From assembly GCF_029872155.1 (NCBI RefSeq), contig NZ_JARXLA010000004.1, positions 1 through 64,000 on the forward strand: DNA of 64,000 bases. The letters run 5' to 3'. The notes under the pieces were generated by a model that saw only the letters and a list, made by a program, of their open reading frames with translations, was not told the DNA's origin and did not search any database. The position numbers and the translations under genes were made by a program. Source of the stretch: Hyphomicrobium sp. D-2. GTDB lineage: Bacteria > Pseudomonadota > Alphaproteobacteria > Rhizobiales > Hyphomicrobiaceae. Positions 1 to 9,240 of this stretch are shown here, piece by piece (within the stretch, counting starts at the first letter, position 1; the number at the start of each line of letters is the position of its first letter).

Positions 1-336
1 TCAACCAACCGTCCCGTCAGCGCAGGGAAAATGCCCAACCGGGGAAGCCCGCCGGTGTGGGCCGCCCCAGTGCGCGCGGTTGAGGCCGCGGGGTTGGGGC
101 CGCGGGGGTGGCGCTGGCGCCAACCGCACCGCCAGGCCACAAGGGCCAGCGCGAGGCCGCGCACCAGATGCAGTCGGCGCAAACTCCGCCGCCGTGTGCA
201 GGCCAACGCCCCAGACCTCCAGCAGCGGCACGGCGTTGCGGCATATCCGCTGGGAAGCAAGCCAACATGCAGGAATGCCATCCCCGGCGTTGATGTCGGT
301 TTCGAATGGGTTCGGACAAGCCCATGCTATCGCGCA

Positions 337-555
337 GCGTCCGAACGGCAGGTAGCAGATCTCATCGATGATCAGGAATTTCGGCTCTGCGAGATGGCGC
401 CGTAGCTGTCCGGCAGCGCAGTCAGCTGATCGTCTCGGGTGGCGAAGGGTTGGAACTTCGCCGTAGCGTATGGCCAGTCGCCCTTGGCCAGTGGAGGCGG
501 AACACATTGCGGCAAATCCGCTTTTTACATCCCGCTCCGGGAAGATGAAACGCAC
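337..555 (-). pseudogene. IS21-family istB remnant
   Basis: A minus-strand reading frame carries LLIIDE-like sequence (FLIIDEICYLPFGR, about 337-378), the Walker B region of IstB, the ATPase helper of IS21-type transposons, preceded by LRRHLAEPK, which also fits the family. The similarity stops abruptly after this block. Neither the Walker A part nor the normal C-terminus is recognisable, and no istA is visible. I read it as a broken scar. The flanking bases 1-336 and 556-626 hold no convincing gene; the open frames there are Pro/Ala/Arg-rich, as expected for non-coding GC-rich DNA. Confidence 0.45.
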
Positions 556-626
556 TGCCGTTGATGACAGCCGTGACGGCCGTCATAGTCCGCGCTGCAA
601 ACAGCAACGTGAGGACTTACACGGAA

Positions 627-1178
627 ATGAGCAGCGAACGCATTGTCTTGAGAGTGGGTGAAAGTCTTGTGGCCGGTGGCCCGCCAGGCACGGCCGCTGA
701 GCCGGAAGTTGCAATTGGTGAACTCGATGGACCACTTGGAACGGCCTTCGCGAACCTGCTGGGCAATCAGGTTGTCGGGCATTCGCGCGTTCTTGCGCTG
801 CTGAATACCGACGTGATGATCCGGCCCGCTACAATCTGCGTGAGCAAAGTGACGGTGACCGACGAGCGCTACACCAACATTTTGATGGGCACCGTGCAGT
901 ATGCAACTGCGATGGGTGTTCTCGACAGCGTGCGAGCTGGCGACATTCCGAAGGAAAAGGCGAACGACCTCGGTATCATCGTGTCGCTGTGGCTGAATCC
1001 GGGCATCGTCGACGTGAAGGATCTGGATCACAAGATCCTGTTTGATATCCATCGTAAGGCGACGGCCCAGGCGATTCACAAGGCCATGAACAATCAGCCG
1101 TCAATCGATTGGCTACTCGAGAACCAGGACAAGATCGTTCACAAGTATTTCGAGCGTGGCCTGAAGGGCGAGATCTGA
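627..1178 (+). CDS. Formaldehyde-activating enzyme (Fae)-like protein
   Basis: This 183-residue protein is recognisably Fae-like: VGESLVAGG near the N-terminus, TAFANLL about residue 39, then ICVSKVTV and a C-terminal half with QYATAMGVLDSV. Fae condenses formaldehyde with tetrahydromethanopterin in methylotrophs. The ATG at 627 is chosen because GAGGA lies 11 bases upstream and the homology starts there. In canonical Fae an active-site His lies in a VAHID segment; the equivalent here reads EVAIGELDG with no His, and the loop is shorter. It may therefore be a non-catalytic or altered paralogue such as the extra Fae copies of methylotrophs. No other C1 gene is adjacent, and an IS scar lies just upstream. 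The family is secure, the activity is not. Confidence 0.85.
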   Translation: MSSERIVLRVGESLVAGGPPGTAAEPEVAIGELDGPLGTAFANLLGNQVVGHSRVLALLNTDVMIRPATICVSKVTVTDERYTNILMGTVQYATAMGVLDSVRAGDIPKEKANDLGIIVSLWLNPGIVDVKDLDHKILFDIHRKATAQAIHKAMNNQPSIDWLLENQDKIVHKYFERGLKGEI

Positions 1179-1533
1179 TTTTGTCGGTCTTGCCAGAGCG
1201 TCGGGAAATATTTTCGAGCCGGTGAGCTCGCTCGGCGGTGAAACATTGCAGGCTGGATTTGCAGCGCGGAACTCGGTTGATGCCGAGCTTCGCGCTGTTC
1301 GTCTAATGGCTTACGTTGGCGCTGCAGTGAGCGCTGCTGAAGCGGTATGGCGTTGCTTGGTTTCCCCAACAAGACATGCGCAGCTGGTGTCCCCTGGAGT
1401 TACTTGTCGATAACGCACCACTCGCAAGGGTTGGTGTGTTGGAAAGATGCGCGCGGCGCGCTACTCGAAATTGGTTCCTACCCTGAGGGTTTATCAATTC
1501 GAGAGCGAGGGGCATGTGCATCAATCCCTAGGA
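1179..1533. other. Intergenic, no gene seen
   Basis: The 355 bases between the Fae-like gene and the FkbM gene have no ORF with a ribosome-binding site or recognisable protein, and no tRNA or clear terminator. Part of it may be the N-terminus of the FkbM gene if an upstream start at 1447 is used. Confidence 0.5.
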
Positions 1534-2253
1534 ATGTCAGCACCCACACTCGGGCAGAAAGCAATCATCGAATTTTCGCGCCGACTTGGCTTCGGAAATG
1601 GCGCGATCAGGAAATACGGCGGGCGTCTTGTACGCCAGTTGGGCGGGGAAAGAGTCGTCTACAAGTACCACGGGCTCAACCTGATACTCGATCCGTTGAC
1701 CGGATCATCGCGCATCATGCTGATGACGCCATACTGGTACGACGCCAAAGAGCGTGAATTCATTCGGCATCGGCTGTCGAACGGCGGCGTGTTTGTGGAT
1801 ATCGGCGCTAACTCGGGCTTCTACTCATTCTTCGTCGCAGCGCACTGCCGGGAGGCGCGCATTTTTGCGTTCGAACCGATGCCGCATCACGCCGCGTTGC
1901 TGCAGGAGAACGTGGCGCTGAACGATTTGCAAGACCGTGTCACCGTGATGGAGATGGGGCTTTGCGATCGCGAGGGGGTGACGGATATCGACGGACACGC
2001 GGTTGCCTGCAACACGCTTCTCAATGCGGTGCAACGGCAAAAGCTCACGAGCATTGAATGTCTCAAGATTGATATCGAAGGTATGGAAGACAGCGTGTTG
2101 TTGCCGTTCTTTCGCGACGCGCCGCGCTCGCTCTGGCCCAAAGCAATTGTTGGCGAGCACATTTTTACCGATCAGTGGCGCGATCTGTGTCTGTCACTTG
2201 GCTATCGCCAGCACCTGCGCACCCAATACAACATTGCGTTGACGCTGGATTGA
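1534..2253 (+). CDS. FkbM family methyltransferase
   Basis: A predicted SAM-dependent methyltransferase of the FkbM family, usually acting on O-positions of sugars or secondary metabolites. Motif I is VFVDIGANSG (residues 86-95 from the chosen start), followed by FAFEP (111-115) for SAM ribose binding and by ECLKIDIEGME, the family's conserved KxDIEG-type motif. No strong Shine-Dalgarno precedes either candidate start; ATG 1534 gives 239 residues and ATG 1447 gives 268. It converges on two glycosyltransferase genes, which makes a role in modifying a surface glycan plausible, but this is inference from context. Confidence 0.82.
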   Translation: MSAPTLGQKAIIEFSRRLGFGNGAIRKYGGRLVRQLGGERVVYKYHGLNLILDPLTGSSRIMLMTPYWYDAKEREFIRHRLSNGGVFVDIGANSGFYSFFVAAHCREARIFAFEPMPHHAALLQENVALNDLQDRVTVMEMGLCDREGVTDIDGHAVACNTLLNAVQRQKLTSIECLKIDIEGMEDSVLLPFFRDAPRSLWPKAIVGEHIFTDQWRDLCLSLGYRQHLRTQYNIALTLD

Positions 2254-2337
2254 GCTTCGACTGCGTGTGCAGCGCATCGCTCGCGCCGGATGCGCACGGC
2301 GCAAGTCTGCCTGCGTAGCGTGAGTAGTGAGTGCGAA

Positions 2338-3114
2338 TTATCTCGGACTGCGAGCGATCTTGAGCAGCCTGCGTGTTCGGGCGCGCGCAATCTCATGGGT
2401 GATGCGCAGGCCGGTGAGACCGCCGGTGACATTGCTGCGCAGAATATAATAGCGGAAGAACAGCACCGGATATTCAAACGGCAGCCGTGCGTAGGCATAC
2501 CAGCGCGGCTTCTTCAGCTCTTTCGCTTGCAGATCGGTGTAGCGTTCCAGCTTGTCGCGAACATGTTTCAGGCTGCGCCACGAATAATGCAGCGCAATGC
2601 CTTTCAATTGGCCAACTGGGTGTGAGCCGGCGTCGACGGTGTCGTGCACCAGGCTATTGCGGAAACGTACTTTGCTGCGGTCGTAAAGCCGGATGTAGTT
2701 ATGATAGTCTGCCCACAGACGCGGGCGTTCCTTGCCGGGATAGACTGTTACCTGACGGAACCTGTATGCGGGCAGACGATCAGCTTCCGGGATTTGCATC
2801 AGCGCGGTGATTTCCGCCGCAAGCTCCGGCGTTACGATCTCATCGGCGTCGAGGTTGAGGATCCAGTCATACTGGGCGCAATCCTCCGCGAAACGTTTCT
2901 GCGGACCGTATCCCACCCAATCGTTATGGAATATGCGCGCGCCCATGGCTTCGGCCTTGGCGAGCGTGTCGTCTATCGAGCCGGAATCGACGATGATGAC
3001 TTCGTCGACGATGCCGCGAACAGCTTCGATACAGCGTTCGATGCGATCGGCTTCGTTGTGGGTAATGATGCAGCAGCTCAAGCCCATGCCATCAGCCCGA
3101 CTGTTGGTCATTGC
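2338..3114 (-). CDS. Glycosyltransferase family 2 (LPS core WaaE/LgtF-like)
   Basis: A GT-A fold family 2 glycosyltransferase. The N-terminus has LSCCIITHNEADRI, then VDEVIIVDSGSIDDT (nucleotide-sugar binding) and NLDADE, the DXD-type metal site. The order and spacing match the WaaE/LgtF/KdtX group that adds glucose to the LPS inner core; the acceptor cannot be read from sequence. The C-terminus is basic and may sit on the membrane. The start overlaps the end of the upstream glycosyltransferase by 23 bases; an ATG at 3090, just after that gene's stop, is an equally possible start. It is the last gene of the ubiB-led minus-strand run. Confidence 0.83.
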   Translation of the reverse strand, partial: AMTNSRADGMGLSCCIITHNEADRIERCIEAVRGIVDEVIIVDSGSIDDTLAKAEAMGARIFHNDWVGYGPQKRFAEDCAQYDWILNLDADEIVTPELAAEITALMQIPEADRLPAYRFRQVTVYPGKERPRLWADYHNYIRLYDRSKVRFRNSLVHDTVDAGSHPVGQLKGIALHYSWRSLKHVRDKLERYTDLQAKELKKPRWYAYARLPFEYPVLFFRYYILRSNVTGGLTGLRITHEIARARTRRLLKIARSPR

Positions 3115-3835
3115 GTTTGAATGGCAGGCGCTTGGCAATCGAGCGCTTCAGGCGGGCAAGTAATGTCTTGGCGCGCTTGGGCTGGAAGGGATCGTGCGCG
3201 TGACGATCGTCGCCGATGTGATCGGCGATGCCGGGCACTACCATTGCGATGCGCATGCCGCGCTGCTTCAGGAACAGGCTGAGGTTTTCTTCCGTCACGA
3301 ACTTGGCGAACGGGCCGACTTCGCGCCACAGCGACATCCGCGCGACCGATGGATTGAACGAATAGGAAAACCACTTCGGATGTGCGTCGGTATCCCAGAC
3401 CAAGTAGTCGATGCCTTCGAAGGACTCCTGCCGCGCGCCCTTGGAAAAGCGCGGATCATAAATGCGGTGGGCGATGCAGACGACAGCAATGTCCTGCCGC
3501 GCTTCCAAAAAGCGCGTGACGCTGTCGAGGTCGATGCTGCGGGTGAAGCCCCAGTCGTCTTCGAGGTGCACGACGTAGGGCGTCGATAGCGTTGCGTAAT
3601 GGGCATCGATGGAGCGCATCTGGCCCAGCTTGGGCAGGTTTACGCGGACATCGGCCACTGGATAGGCCTGCGCAAATTGCGCGGCGGTGGCGCTGTCTTC
3701 GGAATCCTCCGCAACGAGAATGCGATCAACTTCGAAGTGGCGCTGGAAAGAGGTGATTGTTTCGCCGAGCAGATCGAACCGACCGCAACTGGTGAGGAAG
3801 GTCGAGAATTTTGCCGGATCGATCTTGTATTTCAT
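3092..3835 (-). CDS. Glycosyltransferase-like protein (GT-A fold)
   Basis: A 247-residue protein from ATG 3835 (a further in-frame start lies at 3856). It shows the layout of a GT-A glycosyltransferase: an N-terminal strand TFLTSCGRFDLL, VDRILVAEDSED, and a metal-site-like VVHLEDDW about residue 90-100, followed by conserved aromatic and basic residues. It lacks the most typical GT2 start motif and is more divergent than its neighbour. Starting 64 bases after ubiB and overlapping the next glycosyltransferase, it probably shares their transcript and may act on the same surface glycan. The donor and acceptor are unknown. Confidence 0.7.
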   Translation of the reverse strand: MKYKIDPAKFSTFLTSCGRFDLLGETITSFQRHFEVDRILVAEDSEDSATAAQFAQAYPVADVRVNLPKLGQMRSIDAHYATLSTPYVVHLEDDWGFTRSIDLDSVTRFLEARQDIAVVCIAHRIYDPRFSKGARQESFEGIDYLVWDTDAHPKWFSYSFNPSVARMSLWREVGPFAKFVTEENLSLFLKQRGMRIAMVVPGIADHIGDDRHAHDPFQPKRAKTLLARLKRSIAKRLPFKRNDQQSG

Positions 3836-3898
3836 GGGGCCTGTCGCTGTCTGCACCCGCAGCGGCCAAGTCTGCGGCCGCCGTTATCGCCTCCAGCG

Positions 3899-5485
3899 TT
3901 AGTGGCTGAGCTGGCCGATGGCAAGCGCGGCGAGGCTGATGGCGCCGATCCACAACGCCAAGCGTGTCCAACGGTTGCGGCGTGCTTCCTCTGCCGCCAA
4001 TGCGCGGACGGTATCGGGCGCGAGCCGCAGGCCATCGCGGGTCATGTCGGCCAGTGCCAGTGCGGTCTGCTGGCCCTGCGTCAGCAGATCCGGCAGGTCG
4101 GCCAATATGTTGCCGATTACGGATGCACCCTCGCCAGCTTCGCGCAGGCGGCCCATGGCGCCGAGGTTGCTTTCGATCCACTCCTTGGCCACCGGCTCGG
4201 CCGCGACCCACATGTTGAGCTCCGGATCGAGCCCGCGCGCAACGCCCTCCACAACCACCATGGTTTTCTGCAGCAGGATCAGTTCCGGCCGCGTCTGCAT
4301 GTCGAACACTTCAGTGTAGGCGAACAACTGCCCGAGTAGGTCGGCCATCGATATGTCGCTGGCGGTGCGTCCATGGATCGGCTCGCCGATTGCGCGCAGC
4401 GCCTGGGCGAAGACTTCGACCGGATAGTGCGACGGCACGTAACCGGCCCAGAAATGCACGGCGGCAGCGCGTCTGTAGTCACGGGTGATGAGGCCGTAGA
4501 GGATCTCGGCGAGGAAGCGGCGTTCTTTGGTGCCGAGCCGGCCCATGATGCCGAAATCGACGGCGACCAGGCGGCCGCGATCGTCGACGAACAGATTGCC
4601 CTGATGCATGTCGGCGTGGAAGAAGCCGTCGCGCATCGCGTGCTTCAGGAACGACCGCATTACCGTGAGGCCAAGCGCCTTGCGGTCGATGTCGGATGCG
4701 GCAATGGCTTTGTGATCGGATAGCTTGATGCCGTCGATCCATTCGACGGTAAGCACGCGGCGCGTGGTGCGCTGCCAGTCTACCTGCGGCACGCGGAAAT
4801 CGTGATCGTTGGCGGTATTCTCCGCCATCTCCGAAATGGCCGCCGCCTCAAGCCGCAAATCCATCTCAAGCTCTGTCGAGCTCTTGAGCATGTCGACCAC
4901 AGCAACCGGCTTCAGCCGCCGCGACGGCGCGTGCCAGCGCTCGATCTGGCTGGCGGCGAAATAGAAGGTTTCAAGGTCGCGCTTGAAGCGGCGCTCGATG
5001 CCGGGACGCAGAATTTTGACGGCAACTTCCCGGCGCTGGCCGTTGGCGTCGATCACGGCGGCCCTGTGCACCTGCGCGATGGAGGCGGCGGCGACCGGCG
5101 GGCCGAATTCGGCGAAATGATCTTCGACCCGGCCGCCGAGGGATTCCTCGATGGCGCGGCGCGCCTCAGCCATTGAAAATGGGGGCAGGTTGTCTTGCAG
5201 GCCGGAAAGCTCGCCGGCGAGTTCGGGACCGATGACATCGGCCCGCGTGGCCAGGAACTGGCCGAGCTTGATATAGCTGGGGCCGAGGCTGGTCAGGGCG
5301 CTTGAAAGGCGCTTTTCGCGCGGCAGACGGGGGGCGGCCAGCCATCCGATCGGAGCGGTGAGCGCGCTGGCAAGGCGCAGCGGCAGCGGCACCGGCATGC
5401 CAGCGGGCACAAAGCGCACCCCATGCTGGGCCAGCACCAGACCGGCGCGGGCCAGTCGCAAACTGTTCTTGATGGATCCGGCCAT
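3899..5485 (-). CDS. ubiB: UbiB, ubiquinone biosynthesis ABC1/ADCK-type kinase-like protein
   Basis: A 528-residue member of the ABC1/ADCK/UbiB atypical kinase family, needed for ubiquinone biosynthesis, with ATPase-like function at the inner membrane. Visible motifs are the family KxGQ segment (YIKLGQFLATR), the Ala-rich loop AAASIAQVHRA that replaces the kinase P-loop, the Lys of VAVKILRPG, the catalytic HADMHQGNLF and the metal-binding VAVDFGIMGR. A C-terminal hydrophobic helix (LALWIGAISLAALAIGQL) fits the usual membrane anchor. Length matches the family. The usual alphaproteobacterial partner ubiE is not upstream here; instead 339 non-coding bases separate it from the divergent response regulator. 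Confidence 0.95.
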   Translation of the reverse strand: MAGSIKNSLRLARAGLVLAQHGVRFVPAGMPVPLPLRLASALTAPIGWLAAPRLPREKRLSSALTSLGPSYIKLGQFLATRADVIGPELAGELSGLQDNLPPFSMAEARRAIEESLGGRVEDHFAEFGPPVAAASIAQVHRAAVIDANGQRREVAVKILRPGIERRFKRDLETFYFAASQIERWHAPSRRLKPVAVVDMLKSSTELEMDLRLEAAAISEMAENTANDHDFRVPQVDWQRTTRRVLTVEWIDGIKLSDHKAIAASDIDRKALGLTVMRSFLKHAMRDGFFHADMHQGNLFVDDRGRLVAVDFGIMGRLGTKERRFLAEILYGLITRDYRRAAAVHFWAGYVPSHYPVEVFAQALRAIGEPIHGRTASDISMADLLGQLFAYTEVFDMQTRPELILLQKTMVVVEGVARGLDPELNMWVAAEPVAKEWIESNLGAMGRLREAGEGASVIGNILADLPDLLTQGQQTALALADMTRDGLRLAPDTVRALAAEEARRNRWTRLALWIGAISLAALAIGQLSH

Positions 5486-5824
5486 CGGCGCGGTTCAGTC
5501 CTTCTGCATGGCTTTGGGCCGTTTACGGCACGGAGTCGGGCGCAGATTGCCCCTATCGCGTGCCCGGTCAAGTGGCGGCCGGCCGGTGAGGGGTGTCCGC
5601 GGCCAGTAACCACCCCGCACCTTACAGGAGAGGGAGTTTCGATCCGGCAACCGCGGCAGTGGGGCAATGCAACTTAAGGAGCAGGCAAAGGGGGTGGCCT
5701 AAAGCCGGTGCAGTGGTATTTTTGAAACGATTTACACTGCGCGTGTCGCATTGCGGATTGTTGGGGGGAGCCTCGCGATAATTCGCCACCTGCGGCCTCA
5801 ACGCGGCCATCCAGGAGCCTACCC
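5486..5824. other. Divergent intergenic region, promoters presumed
   Basis: The 339 bases separate divergently transcribed ubiB and the NarL-type regulator, so two promoters are expected. I see no tRNA, riboswitch or conserved RNA. AGGAG at about 5813 is the ribosome-binding site of the downstream GTG start. Confidence 0.5.
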
Positions 5825-6487
5825 GTGCCGACCAACATTCTCATCGTCGATGACCATCCGCTGTTCGTCGAAGCGCTGGAACTGGTGATCCAGAACGCAT
5901 TTTCAGATGCGGCGATTTCGAAGGCCGTTTCTATCGAAACAGCTCGCGCGGTGCTGGATGAGGAAAGCGGTTTTGATCTGGTGCTGCTGGATCTGTCGAT
6001 GCCGGATACGCGCGGGCTTGAAGGGGTGATTGAACTGCGCACCCGCTATCCCAAGGTTCCAATCGTTGTGGTGTCGGCGCTGGAAGATGCGCGCATCATT
6101 CACGAGGTGCTTCAGTGCGGCGTGGCGGGCTTCATTTCAAAGTCGACCCGGGGCGGTGATCTGGCGCGGGCGCTGCAGGATGTGATGGACGGCGCAGTCG
6201 TGGTGCCGAAGGGCTATCAGCCGCCCGCCGCTGCCGGGTCGGATGCCAGCGAACTGGCCACGCGCATTGCAACGCTGACGCCGCAACAGGTGCGCGTGCT
6301 GCACATGTTGCGTCAGGGGCTGCTGAACAAGCAGATCGCCTATGATCTTGGCGTCGGGGAAACGACGGTGAAGGCGCACGTATCGGAAATATTGCGCAAG
6401 CTGAAAGTGTCATCGCGCACGCAGGCGGTTATCGAAGCATCGAAGATCGATTTCGATTCCATTCTCAGCAGTGCACGCGACGAGTAA
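5825..6487 (+). CDS. NarL/LuxR-type response regulator
   Basis: A 220-residue two-component regulator. The receiver domain (1-120) has the acidic pair in ILIVDDH, the phospho-acceptor Asp56 in LVLLDLSMP, and VVVSALED for the conserved Thr/Ser strand. The C-terminal LuxR helix-turn-helix (about 150-210) reads LTPQQVRVL and NKQIAYDLGVGETTVKAH. It starts with GTG, preceded by AGGAG at good spacing. It converges on a hybrid histidine kinase that lacks its own DNA-binding output, so it is the natural candidate partner, although the two are on opposite strands. Its target genes are unknown. Confidence 0.92.
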   Translation: MPTNILIVDDHPLFVEALELVIQNAFSDAAISKAVSIETARAVLDEESGFDLVLLDLSMPDTRGLEGVIELRTRYPKVPIVVVSALEDARIIHEVLQCGVAGFISKSTRGGDLARALQDVMDGAVVVPKGYQPPAAAGSDASELATRIATLTPQQVRVLHMLRQGLLNKQIAYDLGVGETTVKAHVSEILRKLKVSSRTQAVIEASKIDFDSILSSARDE

Positions 6488-6540
6488 GCTGGTGTTGTCG
6501 CGCGGTGAGCGCGATGCGGAGCCAAGCCAGCGCGGTTAGC

Positions 6541-7947
6541 TCAGCTGATGTTGAAATGGGATGCGCCTGACAGCAGGTGCACCATCAGCGCGCGCAGCTT
6601 GGCGGGTTTGGCCGGTTTCAGCATCAGCTCGCAATTGAAGCTGCGCGCCGCGTTGGCGATGCCCTCGGTGTGATCAGCAGTGATGACAATGGCGGGGATC
6701 TCGCGCCCCGATGCAGCCCGCAGTGCGCGCACGGCATCAAGGCCGGTGCGCTGATCGTCGAGATGGTAGTCGGCGAGGATGATATCGTGACGGTGCGGCG
6801 CTGATGCTTTCTGCAGCTCGACAAGGCTGCGCGCTGAAATCACCTCACAGCCCCATCGCTCGACCAGCGCATGCATGGCTTCCAGCACGCCGGGGTCGTT
6901 GTCGATGACTGCAACTTTGGCGCCGACCAGCTCAGCCCCGCCGAGAGCAACGGCTGTATTTGAAGCGTTGACGGCAGCGGATGACGAATGCGCGGCCAGC
7001 ATCGGCCGGTTCACATAAGGCGCGGAAACGGAAAAGCGGGTGCCATGGCCAACGCGCGAGCACAGCTCAAGCTGGTGGCCAAGCGCTTCGGCCATGCGCT
7101 GCACGATCGACAGCCCAAGTCCAAAGCCGCCGATCGACGGCCGATCGGTGGCGGAGCCGCGCTGAAATTCTTCAAAGATGGTTTTGCGATCCGCTTCGCC
7201 GATGCCGGGGCCGGTGTCCCACACTTCAATGCGCACCTGTCCGCCGCGGCGGCGGGCCAGCAGGCGCACGCGTCCCTTGGCGGTGTACTGCACGGCATTG
7301 GCGGTGAGATTTTGCACGATGCGCCGAAGCATGAGCGGATCGGAAACAACGTTGAGATCGCAGGGGCGATAGGACAGCGACAGCCCCTTGGCCTTTGCCT
7401 GCGGATCGAGATCGACGCAAAGCGCAGCGAAAACTTCATCCAGCGCGACTGGCCGCAACGCCGGCGTGATGACGCCCGCTTCCAGCTTGGAAATATCCAG
7501 GATCGATTTCAGCAACTGCTCGATGGTTGTCAGCGCGTGCTCGATGCGCTCGGCGATGACGCGCTGTGCCGGTGAGCTTTCCGCTTCAGCAAGCGCGCTG
7601 GCGGAAAGGCGCGCAGCGTGCAGCGGCTGCAGCAGGTCGTGGCCGACTGCGGTGAAAAAGCGGGTTTTGAAACGGTTCGCCTGTTCGGACGCATCGCGCG
7701 CCGCGCTCAGTTCATCGTTCGTGCGCTCCAGCCGCGCGAGCGTGCTGGTCAATTCTTCAGTGCGCAGCCGAACCTGACTTTCCAGCGCGATAGCGGTCTG
7801 GAAAAGCGAATAGGCGCTGCCCTGCTGATCCATCGAACGCTCAACGCGCTCGATGAGCGCGGCGTTGATTTTCTGCAGTTTGACAATGCGGCGTTCGAGG
7901 TCATGAGGATTCGATCCATGCGGATCGTTCTCAAAAAGAGAAGCCAT
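6541..7947 (-). CDS. Hybrid histidine kinase without a sensor domain (NahK-like)
   Basis: A 468-residue hybrid sensor kinase. An N-terminal coiled coil (about 17-95) leads straight into the phospho-acceptor box FFTAVGHDLLQPL with His103, then a HATPase domain (N-box and GFGLGLSIVQRM), then a C-terminal receiver domain (about 345-460) with the phospho-acceptor Asp in DIILADYHL. There is no PAS, GAF or membrane segment, so the input probably comes from another protein. The FIST gene ends 3 bases upstream, which makes it the obvious sensor. Kinases of this build paired with FIST proteins are known as NosP/NahK. A GGAGG site precedes the ATG. Confidence 0.9.
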   Translation of the reverse strand: MASLFENDPHGSNPHDLERRIVKLQKINAALIERVERSMDQQGSAYSLFQTAIALESQVRLRTEELTSTLARLERTNDELSAARDASEQANRFKTRFFTAVGHDLLQPLHAARLSASALAEAESSPAQRVIAERIEHALTTIEQLLKSILDISKLEAGVITPALRPVALDEVFAALCVDLDPQAKAKGLSLSYRPCDLNVVSDPLMLRRIVQNLTANAVQYTAKGRVRLLARRRGGQVRIEVWDTGPGIGEADRKTIFEEFQRGSATDRPSIGGFGLGLSIVQRMAEALGHQLELCSRVGHGTRFSVSAPYVNRPMLAAHSSSAAVNASNTAVALGGAELVGAKVAVIDNDPGVLEAMHALVERWGCEVISARSLVELQKASAPHRHDIILADYHLDDQRTGLDAVRALRAASGREIPAIVITADHTEGIANAARSFNCELMLKPAKPAKLRALMVHLLSGASHFNIS

Positions 7948-7950
7948 CTA

Positions 7951-9135
7951 TCAGGCCTCCGAGGGGACCACGCGCTGCCCGAACGCAATGCCGGTCAACG
8001 TTTGATTGAGATGCATGGCGTTGAACTGCTCACCATAGGTATGGAAACCGGTAACGCCATACTTCCTGTACAATGCATCCATCTGATGTCGGATCTGCCG
8101 GGATTCAGCGTCAAGTCGGCGCAGGATGCAGTCGAAACCGACAACCAGATCGACACCACCGAGCGCCTGATCGAGCTCACTCAACGCCGCTTCGGTAGCA
8201 CTGAGAATGTCGCGCGGCCGGGCGACCGTGAATACTAGACCTTCGTCGATAGCGCAGAAGAACGACAGGCTGCCGTCCGGATTCATGTTGCGTATCGAGC
8301 GGCAGTAATAGTCGCCGCCAACCTTTACGACGAGCGGATGCGAGGCAAAACTGAACGGGCCGAGGTCGTCAGTGCGGATGCCGATCGCAGCGGCATATTC
8401 ACGCGCGGCGGGTTCGGCATTCAACTCATGTACAATGCGGTTCTCGCTGTCGGCACCGGTGACGACCAGCTTGGTGCCGGTGGGCTCGAAGTTCTGCGTC
8501 TTGAATACGCGGAAGGGATAATCAGTCTCGACAAGCATCAGCACTGCGGAGCGCTGTTCGACGCGGCCGTTATGGATCAGCGCCGTGCGGTGGAAGCAGA
8601 TGCCGTCGCCCGCAGAACCGCCGATCAGCTCGACATCATCCAGCGCCCAGTTGATGGCAGCGACGATGTTTTCCTCGGCGTTGGAAAGTCCGTCGACCAG
8701 CAGCAGCGCGAACGTGGTGTCGCGCGACAGGCGTTCTGTGCCGGGCGAGAAGCGCGATTTGATCTCGCGCACCGCCTGGGTTGCACGCTCGACACCGAAG
8801 TGTGCGATGTCGGTGAGGAGCTCGCTATGGATGCGAAAGCCCTTATGCGGAAATGCGATCAGTATCAGCGCGCCTTGCATCATGCCGCTGGGGCCGATTT
8901 CACCCGCGGTAGAACAGCCGCAGACCGAGACGCCGGGAAAAGCTGCGGTGAGTGACTGCGACAGCGCTTCGGCATCATGGTCGATGCCGAAGAAAGCGAT
9001 GATGTGCTGATAGTCGCCGGGGCCAAGCGCTGCGCGCGCTTCAAGCACGGCATCACGCGTTGACGGCAAGGCGCTTGCCGCAACCCGCACCCCGCAGGTG
9101 CTTTGCGTGACGTTTGTTAAAGCCGGGTCGATCAT
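7951..9135 (-). CDS. FIST domain sensor protein (NosP-like)
   Basis: A 394-residue soluble protein with FIST N-terminal and FIST C-terminal domains: GVSVCGCSTAGEI and the following LILIAFP are typical of FIST_N, and FASHPLVVKVGGDYYCRSI with EGLVFTVARP of FIST_C. FIST proteins are small-ligand sensors; in several proteobacteria they are the haem nitric-oxide sensors called NosP, encoded beside a histidine kinase they control. Haem binding cannot be judged here. The ATG at 9135 is preceded by GGAGG at good spacing; the longer frame upstream is not used. The gene ends 3 bases before the hybrid kinase, so the two are almost certainly translated together. Confidence 0.88.
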   Translation of the reverse strand: MIDPALTNVTQSTCGVRVAASALPSTRDAVLEARAALGPGDYQHIIAFFGIDHDAEALSQSLTAAFPGVSVCGCSTAGEIGPSGMMQGALILIAFPHKGFRIHSELLTDIAHFGVERATQAVREIKSRFSPGTERLSRDTTFALLLVDGLSNAEENIVAAINWALDDVELIGGSAGDGICFHRTALIHNGRVEQRSAVLMLVETDYPFRVFKTQNFEPTGTKLVVTGADSENRIVHELNAEPAAREYAAAIGIRTDDLGPFSFASHPLVVKVGGDYYCRSIRNMNPDGSLSFFCAIDEGLVFTVARPRDILSATEAALSELDQALGGVDLVVGFDCILRRLDAESRQIRHQMDALYRKYGVTGFHTYGEQFNAMHLNQTLTGIAFGQRVVPSEA

Positions 9136-9240
9136 TTTCCTCCGCCGCGCCTTCTTTGTTGGGCGCTGCTTGCGACAGAAAGTGCCACAGCGCGGAGGGC
9201 GCGGCAAATTCTTCGGCGGGCGGGGCGTGGGGGGAGTGGT

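Noticed and set aside
1-405. Several plus-strand open frames at the left edge
   Set aside because: They overlap the IstB-like remnant and are low-complexity Arg/Pro/Ala sequences without start signals.
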